Shown here in pieces: positions 44,457 to 54,043 of a stretch of DNA of 64,000 nucleotides. How positions within the stretch are numbered: the stretch's first letter is position 1; each line of letters opens with the position of its first letter. Both the position numbers and the translations under genes were made by a program. The DNA is from Flavobacterium sp. MedPE-SWcel. GTDB lineage: Bacteria; Bacteroidota; Bacteroidia; Flavobacteriales; Flavobacteriaceae. The stretch spans positions 53,679 through 117,678 of the forward strand of contig MPCW01000010.1 in NCBI GenBank assembly GCA_001874325.1, read 5' to 3'. The notes under the pieces were generated by a model. It was not told the DNA's origin. It worked only from the letters and a program-made list of their open reading frames with translations, and searched no databases.

Positions 44457-44788
44457 TTCTTAAACACTAAAGAAACAAAGTTAAACGATTCAGCGTCTTA
44501 AAACCATAGTTCGTTAAATTTTATTATAATATTAAGAAAGAATACTACTAATCATGAAACTAAGTAACAATTAAACCGTTACACAATCAATTCAACAAAA
44601 ACATATCTTAAAAATTAACAATCTTGTTTTTTCTTATTCTAAAACAGGACATATAATCATTGTAAAATTATTACATTTACAGTAAGTCTTTGTTTATTAG
44701 AAATAATTACGCTAAAAATCTTATAAAATTGTTTTTAGCGGAAAATATATAATTTATATTTGCGGTCACTTAACAACATGTAAAAAAT
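44457..44788. other. Divergent intergenic region, dCMP deaminase and TerB-like genes
   Basis: 332 bases without a gene, strongly A/T-rich. It holds a -7 element for each divergent gene: minus strand at 44476-44483 (TAACTTTG) and plus strand at 44755-44762. No hairpin or small reading frame with support was seen in the middle. Confidence 0.5.
44729..44762 (+). promoter_or_regulatory. Promoter of the TerB-like gene
   Basis: TTG, 23 bases, TATATTTG. The -7 element is exact and ends 26 bases before the ATG; spacing is slightly long. Confidence 0.5.
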
Positions 44789-45220
44789 ATGTCAATTTCA
44801 GATTTATTCGATAGTGGTTTCAAGGAGAGAAACAAAGGACATTTCTCTGCTATTGTAAGAGTTGCGATGGAAAACGGACACATAAGTACCGAAGAAAAGT
44901 CGTTTCTTGACAAACTAGCTAAACAACTAGAGATCTCAAAAGATGAGTACCAAGAAATCTTGGACAATCCAACAAAGTATCCAGTAAACCCTCCTTACCT
45001 TTATGCTAGAAGGTTAGAGCGTTTGTATGACCTTTCTAAAATGGTATATGCAGACAACATACTAGGGCCTAAACAAAAAGAAATACTTACCCGTTTTGCC
45101 CTTGCATTAGGCTTTACACCTGGTAATGTAACTTTAATTATCGACAAAGCGCTTTCTTTACAGGTTATGAATGTAGACCTTGAAACTTTTGTGTACGAAA
45201 TGGAACACATGAACAGATAA
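44789..45220 (+). CDS. TerB family tellurite resistance-like protein
   Basis: 143 residues, all-helical and acidic. The TerB-like pattern has acidic metal-binding turns: FSAIVRVAMENGHISTEEKS in the N-half and YADNILGPKQKEILTRFALA in the C-half. TerB-domain proteins bind Ca2+ and appear in stress and membrane-associated complexes; a single copy without TerCDE neighbours says little about tellurite. Single gene with a strong terminator. Confidence 0.87.
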   Translation: MSISDLFDSGFKERNKGHFSAIVRVAMENGHISTEEKSFLDKLAKQLEISKDEYQEILDNPTKYPVNPPYLYARRLERLYDLSKMVYADNILGPKQKEILTRFALALGFTPGNVTLIIDKALSLQVMNVDLETFVYEMEHMNR

Positions 45221-45234
45221 AGAATAAGAAAAAT

Positions 45235-45274
45235 ATAAAAAAAGCCCTATTCAATTGAATAGGGCTTTTTTTAT
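45235..45274. terminator. Bidirectional terminator, perfect 40-bp palindrome
   Basis: AT-A7-GCCCTATTCAA mirrored exactly by TTGAATAGGGC-T7-AT. It lies between the convergent TerB-like and fbp genes. Confidence 0.85.
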
Positions 45275-45290
45275 TATATATAGTAGTTAA

Positions 45291-46301
45291 CTATGCTTTT
45301 TCTTTTTCCATAAATTTTTCTGCTTTTTCTACCATATTGTAGCTTCCGCAGAAAAATGGCACACGTTGATGTAGTTCAGTAGGGGCTATCTCCATAATAC
45401 GACCAAAGCCATCTGAAGCCTTACCTCCTGCTTGTTCTGCAATAAACGCCATAGGGTTACACTCATACAGTAAACGTAATTTACCATTAGGTGCCTTAGA
45501 GCTTGTAGGATAAATGTAAATACCTCCTTTTATTATATTACGATGAATATCTGAAACTAAGCTTCCGATATATCTTGATGTATATGGTCTATCTTCCTCT
45601 TCTAATTGACAATATTTTATGTAGTCTTTTACTCCTTGTGGGAAGTGTACATAATTACCTTCGTTTACAGAGTATATATTACCATCTTTAGGAAATTGCA
45701 TATTAGGGTGCGACAGATAGAATGTTCCAATTGCTGGGTTTAATGTAAACCCATTAACCCCATGCCCTGTTGTATAAACAATCATAGTAGATGTACCGTA
45801 TATAACATAGCCTGCCGCTACTTGGTTTACACCTTTTTGCAAGAAATCTTCTGATGTTACAGGCGTTCCTACAGGTGTAACTCTATGGTAAACAGAGAAT
45901 ATTGTACCAACAGATACATTTACATCGATATTAGAAGAACCGTCTAAAGGATCCATAAGCACTACATACTTATTGTTATTCCCTCCATCTTTACCTTTTA
46001 CGGTAATAAATTCGTCATTCTCCTCAGATGCGATACCACACACAATTTCTCTATTTATAAGAGTTTGCATGAAAACCTCGTTAGCATATACATCTAATTT
46101 TTGCTGATCCTCACCTTGAACATTCTGCTCACCAAAAGCACCTACGATATCTACAAGTCCAGCCTTGTTCACCTTGTAATTTACCACTTTTGCTGCAAGA
46201 CGTATAGAGTTAATCAGTCTTGATAATTCACCTGAAGAATATTTAAATTCTTCTTGATTTTCGATAATAAATTCGCCTAATGTCTTGTTGCGTCCTTCCA
46301 T
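45291..46301 (-). CDS. fbp: Fructose-1,6-bisphosphatase, class I
   Basis: Gluconeogenic phosphatase, 336 residues, normal length. [19 protein letters not shown] is the Mg2+-binding signature. [10 protein letters not shown] provides further acidic ligands, and [22 protein letters not shown] with [20 protein letters not shown] forms the fructose-phosphate site. Divergent from the acetyltransferase-aspartate kinase pair. Confidence 0.96.
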   Translation of the reverse strand: MEGRNKTLGEFIIENQEEFKYSSGELSRLINSIRLAAKVVNYKVNKAGLVDIVGAFGEQNVQGEDQQKLDVYANEVFMQTLINREIVCGIASEENDEFITVKGKDGGNNNKYVVLMDPLDGSSNIDVNVSVGTIFSVYHRVTPVGTPVTSEDFLQKGVNQVAAGYVIYGTSTMIVYTTGHGVNGFTLNPAIGTFYLSHPNMQFPKDGNIYSVNEGNYVHFPQGVKDYIKYCQLEEEDRPYTSRYIGSLVSDIHRNIIKGGIYIYPTSSKAPNGKLRLLYECNPMAFIAEQAGGKASDGFGRIMEIAPTELHQRVPFFCGSYNMVEKAEKFMEKEKA

Positions 46302-46388
46302 TACTAAAACGTTATAGTTGAGTTGTGCACAAATATCTACATTTTTGTGATAAGAAAATAATTTATTATCAAATAAGGAAATAGAATG

Positions 46389-46396
46389 TATTTTTG
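46389..46396 (+). promoter_or_regulatory. Predicted -7 element of the acetyltransferase-aspartate kinase operon
   Basis: TATTTTTG, exact consensus, 14 bases before the ATG at 46411; no -33 TTG at normal spacing. Confidence 0.4.
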
Positions 46397-46410
46397 CTGA
46401 AATTTATGCC

Positions 46411-46884
46411 ATGAAAATACGTAAAGGAACTCCACAAGATATGCCCGCAGTACTAGAGCTTATTAAAGAACTAGCTCACTTTGAAAAAGAACCAGATGCT
46501 GTTGTGGTAACTATTGATGAACTTATACAAGATGGCTTTGGAACAAACCCTTTATTTAACACATTTGTTGCTGAGCAAAATGATGAAATAATAGGTATGG
46601 CTTTGTTTTATTATCGCTACTCTACTTGGAAAGGTAAAACCATACACTTAGAAGATTTAATTGTAAAAGAAAGCATGCGTGGCACAGGTGCAGGCGGTGC
46701 TCTGTACAAAGAGGTTATTGCATTTGCAAAATCACAAAATGTACGTCGTGTAGAATGGGTAGTACTAGACTGGAACCAACATGCTATTGATTTTTATAAA
46801 CGATCTGGTGCAACCGTATTTAATGACTGGTTAACGGTGCAAATGGATGAAGAAGGAATTACTCAATTTACGCTTAACTTATAA
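46411..46884 (+). CDS. GNAT acetyltransferase of the diamine/thialysine (SSAT-like) type
   Basis: 157 residues. The whole length follows the pattern of spermidine/spermine N1-acetyltransferase relatives: LELIKELAHFEKEPD, DGFGTNPLF, FVAEQNDEIIGMALFYYRYS, TWKGKTIHLEDLIV, RGTGAGGALYKE (acetyl-CoA loop), VLDWNQHAIDFYKRSGA. Bacterial members usually act on small diamines or thialysine. It lies 5 bases before aspartate kinase, so the pair may both concern lysine-like amines; that link is inference. Confidence 0.85.
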   Translation: MKIRKGTPQDMPAVLELIKELAHFEKEPDAVVVTIDELIQDGFGTNPLFNTFVAEQNDEIIGMALFYYRYSTWKGKTIHLEDLIVKESMRGTGAGGALYKEVIAFAKSQNVRRVEWVVLDWNQHAIDFYKRSGATVFNDWLTVQMDEEGITQFTLNL

Positions 46885-46889
46885 CACTG

Positions 46890-48149
46890 ATGAAAGTATT
46901 TAAATTTGGAGGAGCATCAGTAAAAGATGCTGAGAGCATTAAAAATGTATATAATGTATTACAACAAGTGGGGCATACTGATGTTTTACTTGTAATATCG
47001 GCGATGGGTAAAATGACCAATGCGTTAGAGATTGTTATAAAAAACTATATCGATAAGTCTCCCGAATTACAATCATCTGTACAAGACATAAAGAAATACC
47101 ACAATCAAATACTACTTGATTTATTTGACAACGAAGCTCATGAGGTTTTTACCGTAGTAAATAAATTGTTTACTGATTTAGAATACTTTCTTAAAAACAA
47201 CAAATCACCTAATTACAACTTTATATATGACCAAGTAGTAAGCACAGGCGAAATGTTATCGACAACTATAATAAGCCAATACTTTAACCACAAAGGAATA
47301 CAAAACCAGTGGATAGATGTAAGGTACTATATTAAAACTGACACAACCTACCGTGATGCAACCGTAAATTGGGAAGAAACTCAACAGCGCATTGCAAAAA
47401 ATGTAGCTCGGAAAACATTAAACATCACACAAGGTTTTGTGGGTTCTGACGAGAATAACTTTACTACTACACTAGGCAGAGAAGGGTCTGATTATTCCGC
47501 TGCTATTTTCGCTTACTGCCTTAATGCCGAGAGTGTAACGATATGGAAAGATGTAGATGGAGTGTTAAATGCCGATCCTCGTTATTTTGACAACACTAAA
47601 CTATTAAACAAACTATCGTATCGTGAAGCAATAGAGTTGGCTTTTTATGGAGCATCGGTAATACACCCAAAAACACTACAGCCATTACAACGCAAAGAAA
47701 TACCGCTATATGTAAAGTCGTTCATCAATCCATTACTCGCAGGTACTAGTGTGAATAAAGGTGCCGGTTTAGAGCCACACACAAGCTGTTATATTGTAAA
47801 GAAAAATCAGTTATTAATATCGTTATCATCACTTGATTTTTCTTTTATTATGGAAGAAAACATTAGTGAAATATTTGCCTTGTTACATGAATATAAGATG
47901 AAAGTTCACCTTATCCAGAATTCAGCAATTAGTTTCTCGGTATGTATAGATGATAAATTCAACAACTTTACTGAACTAAAAAAATTACTTGCTAAAAAGT
48001 TTAAAGTAACTTATAATGAAAATGTATCGTTATACACCATTCGTCATTTTACAACAAAGTCTGTAGATACTGTAGCACAAAATAAAGAGGTACTTGTAAA
48101 ACAAGTAAGCCGAGAAACAATGCAAATAGTTACTAAGGAGAAAACATAA
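46890..48149 (+). CDS. lysC: Aspartate kinase
   Basis: First step of Lys/Thr/Met synthesis, phosphorylating aspartate. 419 residues. The N-terminus MKVFKFGGASVKDAESI is the nucleotide motif (Ala where KFGGTS is common). QGFVGSDENNFTTTLGREGSDYSAAIFA is the aspartate/ATP region and WKDVDGVLNADPRYF is conserved. The C-terminal ACT-type regulatory part (about 295-400) begins KNQLLISLSSLDFSF and is short, which may mean altered feedback control. Monofunctional, without a homoserine dehydrogenase domain. Confidence 0.93.
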   Translation: MKVFKFGGASVKDAESIKNVYNVLQQVGHTDVLLVISAMGKMTNALEIVIKNYIDKSPELQSSVQDIKKYHNQILLDLFDNEAHEVFTVVNKLFTDLEYFLKNNKSPNYNFIYDQVVSTGEMLSTTIISQYFNHKGIQNQWIDVRYYIKTDTTYRDATVNWEETQQRIAKNVARKTLNITQGFVGSDENNFTTTLGREGSDYSAAIFAYCLNAESVTIWKDVDGVLNADPRYFDNTKLLNKLSYREAIELAFYGASVIHPKTLQPLQRKEIPLYVKSFINPLLAGTSVNKGAGLEPHTSCYIVKKNQLLISLSSLDFSFIMEENISEIFALLHEYKMKVHLIQNSAISFSVCIDDKFNNFTELKKLLAKKFKVTYNENVSLYTIRHFTTKSVDTVAQNKEVLVKQVSRETMQIVTKEKT

Positions 48150-48152
48150 GCA

Positions 48153-48716
48153 CTACCTACGCTCATCCCCATACTGCTCTCTATATACACTATCTAATAT
48201 TGCATTAGCTTCTCTACGAAGTTCTTCATTATCAGGGTCAGCTTGTGCTTTTTTATAAGCCTCTATGTATTCAGGAATATCTGCATATTGATTTTCAATG
48301 TACCAATTATCTTTAATCATAAAAACAGTAACTCCTAAAAGAAAAAATATTGCAGCACGTGTTAAAATACCTTTATAAAAAGGTGATTCGTTCGAGCTAT
48401 TTTTAATCAAGGATATTATTGTAATAATAAATGTACTTACTATACCTAGCAACATCATAACTGAAGCTCCTGGCCAAAACATTAACGTAAAAAGTATACC
48501 TATAGTAAGAATAGAAAATGTAAACCCAGTAGCGACACTAAGTAGTGTTTGTGAAGTTCCTTTCGCTTTAAATAATAAAAAACTTACAGCCAAATACAAC
48601 ATCGACAACAATGCCATTGAAAGGATTCCTAAAATTGAGCCACCTGGTATTGTAAATAACTTTAATGTTATCGCAATAACGACAATAGAAACAAGTATAA
48701 GTTCTGCTTTTTTCAC
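48153..48716 (-). CDS. Hypothetical inner-membrane protein
   Basis: 187 residues if started at the GTG at 48716 (read as MKKAELILVSIVVIAITLKL). The first ATG, at 48752, lies upstream of a predicted -7 element (48735-48742). About five membrane helices fill residues 5-140, followed by a cytoplasmic or periplasmic helical tail (YKKAQADPDNEELRREANAI). No named family recognised. Convergent with aspartate kinase, 3 bases apart. Confidence 0.75.
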   Translation of the reverse strand: MKKAELILVSIVVIAITLKLFTIPGGSILGILSMALLSMLYLAVSFLLFKAKGTSQTLLSVATGFTFSILTIGILFTLMFWPGASVMMLLGIVSTFIITIISLIKNSSNESPFYKGILTRAAIFFLLGVTVFMIKDNWYIENQYADIPEYIEAYKKAQADPDNEELRREANAILDSVYREQYGDERR

Positions 48717-48734
48717 AATGTATTTTTTATAAAG

Positions 48735-48742
48735 CAAACATA
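48735..48742 (-). promoter_or_regulatory. Predicted -7 element deciding the GTG start at 48716
   Basis: Minus-strand TATGTTTG, exact TAnnTTTG, 18 bases before GTG 48716 and inside the longer frame. Confidence 0.4.
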
Positions 48743-48824
48743 CAAAAAGCACTACTCTTAATTATCATCAATCATTAGTGTATTCTTAACAAATACAGAA
48801 CAAAGTAATTATCCCTAAATACAC

Positions 48825-48832
48825 TACTTTTG
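48825..48832 (+). promoter_or_regulatory. Predicted -7 element of the 1139-residue protein gene
   Basis: TACTTTTG, exact consensus, 24 bases before the ATG at 48857. Confidence 0.4.
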
Positions 48833-48856
48833 TTTTTTTAGAGTTATTAAATTACA

Positions 48857-51800
48857 ATGTTGAGAAATGTTTTTTTAGTGGTGTTTATATGCTTTGCTGC
48901 TGCACTATATGGGCAGGAGATAACTACACCTTATAAAAAACTTAAAATTACTACCGAACAAGATACAATACAGATAGATAGTGTAAGTATCAACAAGGTG
49001 TTTTTTAAACTTCAAGATAAACTAGGTAACGATATTGACACTAGCTATTATCATGTAGATTTTCGTAATAGCACACTTGTTTTCAAGAACGGGTTTAAAT
49101 CACCCGATACGCTTACCATGCGCTATTTGAGCTACCCTGAATATCTTACCAAGAAATATAGTATTTACGACAAGTCACGTGTAGTTGCAAACAATGCTGG
49201 AGACGGCAAACGTTATACAGTAAATCATAATCCTTTAAAAACTTTCAGACCTTTTGAAGGACTTAATACATCGGGTAGTATCACACGAGGTATTACCATA
49301 GGTAATAACCAAAACGCAGTAGTAAACTCTAATCTAGATTTACAAATAACAGGTAAGATATCGCAAACCGTTAGCTTGCGTGCCTCTATACAGGATAGTA
49401 ATATCCCGCTTCAAGAAAGTGGCTATTCGCAAAAGCTTGATGAGTTTGATCAGATTTTTATTGAACTATTTAGTAATAACTGGAACATTCGAGCAGGGGA
49501 TTTATTTTTAGAAAACAGAAAATCGAGTTTTCTTAACTTCAATAAAAAAGTACAAGGGCTCTCTACTACTTTTTCGTTTGGTAAACCCGATGCTAAAACC
49601 ACTATATACACCGCTGCTGCATTAGTGCGAGGGCAATATGCTCGTAGCTTCTTTATTGGTGAAGAAGGTAACCAAGGGCCTTATAAACTGCGTGGCGCTA
49701 ATCAAGAACCATATATTCTTGTTATATCAGGATCTGAAAGGGTTTTTGTAAATGGTATATTGTTAGAACGTGGAGAAGGAAACGATTATATTATAGATTA
49801 TAACGCTGGTGAAATCATCTTTACTACACTATTTCCTATTACATCTGAAATGCGTATTAATGTTGAGTATCAATACTCTGAACGTAGTTACACTCGTTTT
49901 GTAACCTATGGTGGTGTTACACATGAAAGGGATAGTTGGAGTATTAGCGGATATGTATATTCTGAAAATGATGTGAAAAACCAACCACTACAACAAAATT
50001 TATCTGAAGAACAAGTAGAGGTTTTAAAACAGGCAGGAGATGACAATGCGTTAATGACAGCACCTTCGGCTTTTGTTGACACTTACTCTGAAAACAAGAT
50101 ACTGTATAGAAAAACCATTATAAACGGTTTTGAAGTTTTTGAACAGTCTAGCAATCCTGATGACGAATTATATAATGTTACTTTTAGCCTTGTAGGAGAT
50201 AATCAAGGTAATTATTCTCTTACTAATACTGATGCTATCGGTCGTATTTATGAATACGATCCACCAGTAGATGGTGTGCTGCAAGGTAACTACGAACCTA
50301 TAGTTCGTCTTACCCCTCCTACTAAAATACAGATAGCAACTTTGCTAGGAACATACAATCCTAACGAGAAAACTTATATTGATTTTGAAGCTGGTATTAG
50401 TAATAATGACCTCAACCTTTATTCTCCCATAGATGACGGGAACAACAATGGTTTTGCAGGAAGGCTTGATGTAAAACAACGTATTTATACTAATAAGGCT
50501 TGGGAGCTTGATGTTTTTGGAGATTATCACTTTGTACAAAAAGACTTTCGTACCATAGAGCGATTATTTAATATTGGGTTTAATCGTGACTGGAACTTAA
50601 GCGGTATAACAACTACCGATGCTAACCAAAGCTACCTAATAACAGGAACAACTTTTAGGCTACCCAAAAAAGGACAACTTGACTATCAAATAGAAAAACT
50701 TGATTTTTCGGACAAGTTCTCTGGAACGCGTCATGTAGTAAATGGTCAGTTTAAGTTTGATAAAGTAGTAGTAGAACAAAAAAGTAGTTTATTAGATAGT
50801 GATAGTGATTACTCTACTTCTACTTTTATTCGTAATGAAACAAGAGCAAAATATCATTTTGGTAAAAACTGGGTAGGTGGTTCTGTGCGATTAGAGGATA
50901 ATCAAGAAAAGATTAAAGAAACAAATGCTTTCTCTGGTCTTACACAACGATTTACAGAGTTTGGAACATTTGTAGGTCGTGGTGATAGTACTAAAGTATA
51001 TGTAGAGATTGGTTACTTACATCGAATAAATGATAGTTTAGTAAACGGGGTATTACAAAAAGTGAACACCTCAAGATCGTACTATTTAAAATCTAGATTA
51101 CTACAAACCGAGAAAAGTGACCTTACTGTTTTTGCTAATTATCGTAACTTAGAATTTGAAGATCCTACTATAAAAAATGAACCTTCTCTTAACTCTCGTA
51201 TATTATATAATGATAGTTATTGGGATAGACTAGTACAGCTTACAACTGCTTACGAAACCACATCAGGTACTATAGCACAACAGGAGTTTACTTACCTTGA
51301 GGTAGAGCCTGGGCAAGGTGTATATATGTGGAATGATTATAATGAGAATGGTATACAAGAGTTGCAAGAGTTTGAGGTAGCCCCATTCCCCGATCAAGCC
51401 AAGTATATAAGAGTGTTTTTACCTAATCAGGTCTTTATTCGTACCCATCAAAACAAATTCTCGCAATCGCTTACGTTAAACCCTATTAAATGGCAAAATA
51501 GCACAGGGTTTAAGAAATTCTTGTCTTATTTTTACAATCAATCTTCTTTCCTTATTGATCGAAAAATAAAGCGAGAATCAGGCAATTTTGACCTTAATCC
51601 TTTCTCTTCTGGAAAAAAGGATTTATTAGGTATTACCTCTAGTGTTCGTAATAGTATTTTTTATAATCGTGGTAAACAAAATCATTCTGTGACCTATACT
51701 TATACTAAAAATAGATCGAAAACATTACTTACTAGCGGATCGCAAGAAAATAACAATAGCTCACACCAAACACAGTATGCCCATTTGTTACAAAAAACAT

Positions 51801-52276
51801 GGCTCTTTGGTCTTACTGGGCAAACAATAGCCTCATCTACATATTCTGAAAACTATAGTGACCGTAATTATGAGATAGACACTTACTTTGTTGGGCCTAA
51901 AATATCATACCTTTTCTCACGAAATGCGAGCTGGGATATTTTTTACGAATACCGTAATAAAGAAAATAAAATTGGAAATATGGAATCTTTATTGCAACAA
52001 CGATTAGGTACATCGTTTACCTATTCATCAGAAAATAAATTTACTACAAGTGGAGAATTCTCTTACTATGATAATAACTTTAAAGGCGATCAGTTAAGTC
52101 CTGCTGCGTTTCAAATGCTTGAAGGTTTACAGGCTGGTAAAAACCTTACTTGGCGATTATTAATACAAAAGAACCTAACACAGTTTCTAGATGTAAATGT
52201 AAACTACCAAGGACGAAAAAGTGAAACTAGCAAAGCGATACATACTGGTAGTGTACAACTTAGAGCGTACTTTTAA
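48857..52276 (+). CDS. Large outer-membrane-type protein of unknown function
   Basis: 1139 residues with a Sec signal ending near residue 20 (ALYGQ). After an N-terminal beta domain (about 25-140), TSGSITRGITIGNNQNAVVN begins a long series of beta strands with turns every 10-15 residues, running to the end (SVQLRAYF, terminal Phe). The segment about 270-345 contains ISGSERVFVNGILLERGEGN and YIIDYNAGEIIFT, a pattern I also associate with the SprA-type surface proteins of this phylum. I expect a large barrel with a plug-like N-terminus, but the function is unknown. Single gene closed by the terminator at 52291-52326. Confidence 0.8.
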   Translation: MLRNVFLVVFICFAAALYGQEITTPYKKLKITTEQDTIQIDSVSINKVFFKLQDKLGNDIDTSYYHVDFRNSTLVFKNGFKSPDTLTMRYLSYPEYLTKKYSIYDKSRVVANNAGDGKRYTVNHNPLKTFRPFEGLNTSGSITRGITIGNNQNAVVNSNLDLQITGKISQTVSLRASIQDSNIPLQESGYSQKLDEFDQIFIELFSNNWNIRAGDLFLENRKSSFLNFNKKVQGLSTTFSFGKPDAKTTIYTAAALVRGQYARSFFIGEEGNQGPYKLRGANQEPYILVISGSERVFVNGILLERGEGNDYIIDYNAGEIIFTTLFPITSEMRINVEYQYSERSYTRFVTYGGVTHERDSWSISGYVYSENDVKNQPLQQNLSEEQVEVLKQAGDDNALMTAPSAFVDTYSENKILYRKTIINGFEVFEQSSNPDDELYNVTFSLVGDNQGNYSLTNTDAIGRIYEYDPPVDGVLQGNYEPIVRLTPPTKIQIATLLGTYNPNEKTYIDFEAGISNNDLNLYSPIDDGNNNGFAGRLDVKQRIYTNKAWELDVFGDYHFVQKDFRTIERLFNIGFNRDWNLSGITTTDANQSYLITGTTFRLPKKGQLDYQIEKLDFSDKFSGTRHVVNGQFKFDKVVVEQKSSLLDSDSDYSTSTFIRNETRAKYHFGKNWVGGSVRLEDNQEKIKETNAFSGLTQRFTEFGTFVGRGDSTKVYVEIGYLHRINDSLVNGVLQKVNTSRSYYLKSRLLQTEKSDLTVFANYRNLEFEDPTIKNEPSLNSRILYNDSYWDRLVQLTTAYETTSGTIAQQEFTYLEVEPGQGVYMWNDYNENGIQELQEFEVAPFPDQAKYIRVFLPNQVFIRTHQNKFSQSLTLNPIKWQNSTGFKKFLSYFYNQSSFLIDRKIKRESGNFDLNPFSSGKKDLLGITSSVRNSIFYNRGKQNHSVTYTYTKNRSKTLLTSGSQENNNSSHQTQYAHLLQKTWLFGLTGQTIASSTYSENYSDRNYEIDTYFVGPKISYLFSRNASWDIFYEYRNKENKIGNMESLLQQRLGTSFTYSSENKFTTSGEFSYYDNNFKGDQLSPAAFQMLEGLQAGKNLTWRLLIQKNLTQFLDVNVNYQGRKSETSKAIHTGSVQLRAYF

Positions 52277-52290
52277 ATCAATAACCATAC

Positions 52291-52326
52291 AAAAAAAGAG
52301 GTCTCCAATATATGAAGACCTCTTTT
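52291..52326. terminator. Bidirectional terminator between the large barrel gene and the DOMON operon
   Basis: A-tract-GAGGTCT, 11-base loop, AGACCTC-TTTT; both strands have A/T tracts suitable for stopping. Confidence 0.75.
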
Positions 52327-52358
52327 CACCAATTAAAAACTATTATTATTTCGTTTTG

Positions 52359-54041
52359 TTACTGCTTTACAACTTTAAGTGATGTTTTAGCACCTGATGC
52401 ATTATATACATCAATAATATAAGTTCCTGTTCCTAAAGCTGAAACATCTATATTAACTTCTTCGCTATCTGTTTCTTGACTTATTACATTTTGACCTAGT
52501 AAGTTAAACACAACTACTTTAGTAATAGCTGTTTCTCCTGAGATAATAAATACATCAGTAGCTGGGTTAGGATATACTACTACATTATTTTTAGTAAGTG
52601 TATCTATACTTAAAGCCGCATTTGCTGTAACCATAAAAGTTAGACTCTCACAACCATCAACTGTTTGGCTTACATAATATTCGCCTCCATCTATCAAAGC
52701 AGTATCAACATTAACCTCTACAAGCTCCATGCCCGCATTCATCATATACCATGTTATAGTTGCTCCTCCTATTGTTGTTATATCAAGATCAGATATTAAC
52801 TCGCCATCTGTAAATTCTTGTACAGCATCTCCCATAGGTGCAATAGGTGTAAGGTTAACCGTTATTATTACCTCTTCTCTATCACTTTCACAAGTTCCAC
52901 TTAATTGAGATACAAAATAATTACCTGTATTTAACATTGTAGTTAGTGGCAATGCTGTACCTCCTGCAGCATCGTCATACCATGCTAAAGTATTACCTCC
53001 TGTTCCTGCTGCTACGACATCTTCAAGTGTAGCTCCTCCACAAAATGTTTGGTCATCAGCTGTTGGTAAAACAAGTGTAATAATATTAACTGTAACCTCA
53101 GCTCTTGCTGTACTTGTACAACCTCCTAATGTTTGCTCTACATAATAACTTCCCGATACAAGTGCTGCATCAGTAGCAAGCGCTGTACCATCTGTAGCAA
53201 CATCATACCAACTTAATGCTGTACCTGTAGCATCTAAATCTGCAACAGTAGCACTTCCACAAAAATCTTGTGTAGCTGTAACTGTAGGTAAAGGTGTAGT
53301 ATTAATAGTTACTGTAACAGCAGTTCTATCACTCTCACAAGCATCTACTGTTTGCGAAACATGATATGTACCTGTTATTAATCCTGTAGCGTCAGATAAT
53401 GCTGTACCTCCTGTAGATTCTGTATACCAGTTAAGTACTGTACCTGTAGCAGTTAAATCAGCAACAGTAGATCCTGCACAAAGCGATTGTGCTGTAGCTG
53501 TTGGTGCATCTGGTGCTACACATTCAAATGTTCTATTAAGTTGGTAACCTCTGTTTGAAGCCCCGTGATATGCTAAAGCATATGATGCCGACGATGAACG
53601 AGAATAAGCAAAATCTATAGTCGCATCACTATATACAAAAGTATAGTCACCTGTATTACCTGTATTAAAAGCTCTTGTAGCTACAATTGTTCTTGTAGCA
53701 CCCGAAACTGTATTTGAAGTTATTGCCCAATCATTTACTGCATCTGTAGATGGTGCAGAACCAATACCGTTATGAACAGCATCTACTAATGTAGTATTGT
53801 TATAGTAAACAACATCTTCTCCGTTACCCATTCCTCCTCCAGTTGAAAAGTCTCCAAACTGTAATGCAAACCATCTATCTGATGGTCCTGTAAAGGTTAA
53901 GGTTGCTGTAGATGTTCCTTCATTTAGCATTATTTCTGCTGTCATACCCGAAAGGAGGTTTACTGTACCCGTAGTTTTTGTCTGTGCCTGTATACCAGTC
54001 GCTGACAATATTAAGGCCGCAAGGAGGAGTAGTTTTTTCAT
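52359..54041 (-). CDS. T9SS cargo with DOMON domain and four Ig-like repeats
   Basis: 560 residues. Signal peptide to about residue 20 (GIQAQ). A DOMON domain (about 22-175: LTFTGPSDRWFALQFGDF, GEDVVYYNN, DYTFVYSDATIDFAYS) is followed by four Ig-like repeats of about 75 residues (about 178-478), each with the CxG...WY...GTYHVSQT...CES pattern. A type A T9SS sorting domain closes it (about 487-560, VVVYPNPATDVFII, FNLLGQNV, GTYIIDVYN). DOMON domains bind heme or sugars in other proteins. Last gene of the six-gene operon, 2 bases after the ankyrin gene. Surface display through T9SS is expected. Confidence 0.88.
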   Translation of the reverse strand: MKKLLLLAALILSATGIQAQTKTTGTVNLLSGMTAEIMLNEGTSTATLTFTGPSDRWFALQFGDFSTGGGMGNGEDVVYYNNTTLVDAVHNGIGSAPSTDAVNDWAITSNTVSGATRTIVATRAFNTGNTGDYTFVYSDATIDFAYSRSSSASYALAYHGASNRGYQLNRTFECVAPDAPTATAQSLCAGSTVADLTATGTVLNWYTESTGGTALSDATGLITGTYHVSQTVDACESDRTAVTVTINTTPLPTVTATQDFCGSATVADLDATGTALSWYDVATDGTALATDAALVSGSYYVEQTLGGCTSTARAEVTVNIITLVLPTADDQTFCGGATLEDVVAAGTGGNTLAWYDDAAGGTALPLTTMLNTGNYFVSQLSGTCESDREEVIITVNLTPIAPMGDAVQEFTDGELISDLDITTIGGATITWYMMNAGMELVEVNVDTALIDGGEYYVSQTVDGCESLTFMVTANAALSIDTLTKNNVVVYPNPATDVFIISGETAITKVVVFNLLGQNVISQETDSEEVNIDVSALGTGTYIIDVYNASGAKTSLKVVKQ

Positions 54042-54043
54042 AA

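Noticed and set aside
44789..45220. Tellurite resistance operon
   Set aside because: A single TerB-like gene without terC, terD or terE nearby; the family is too broad for that claim.
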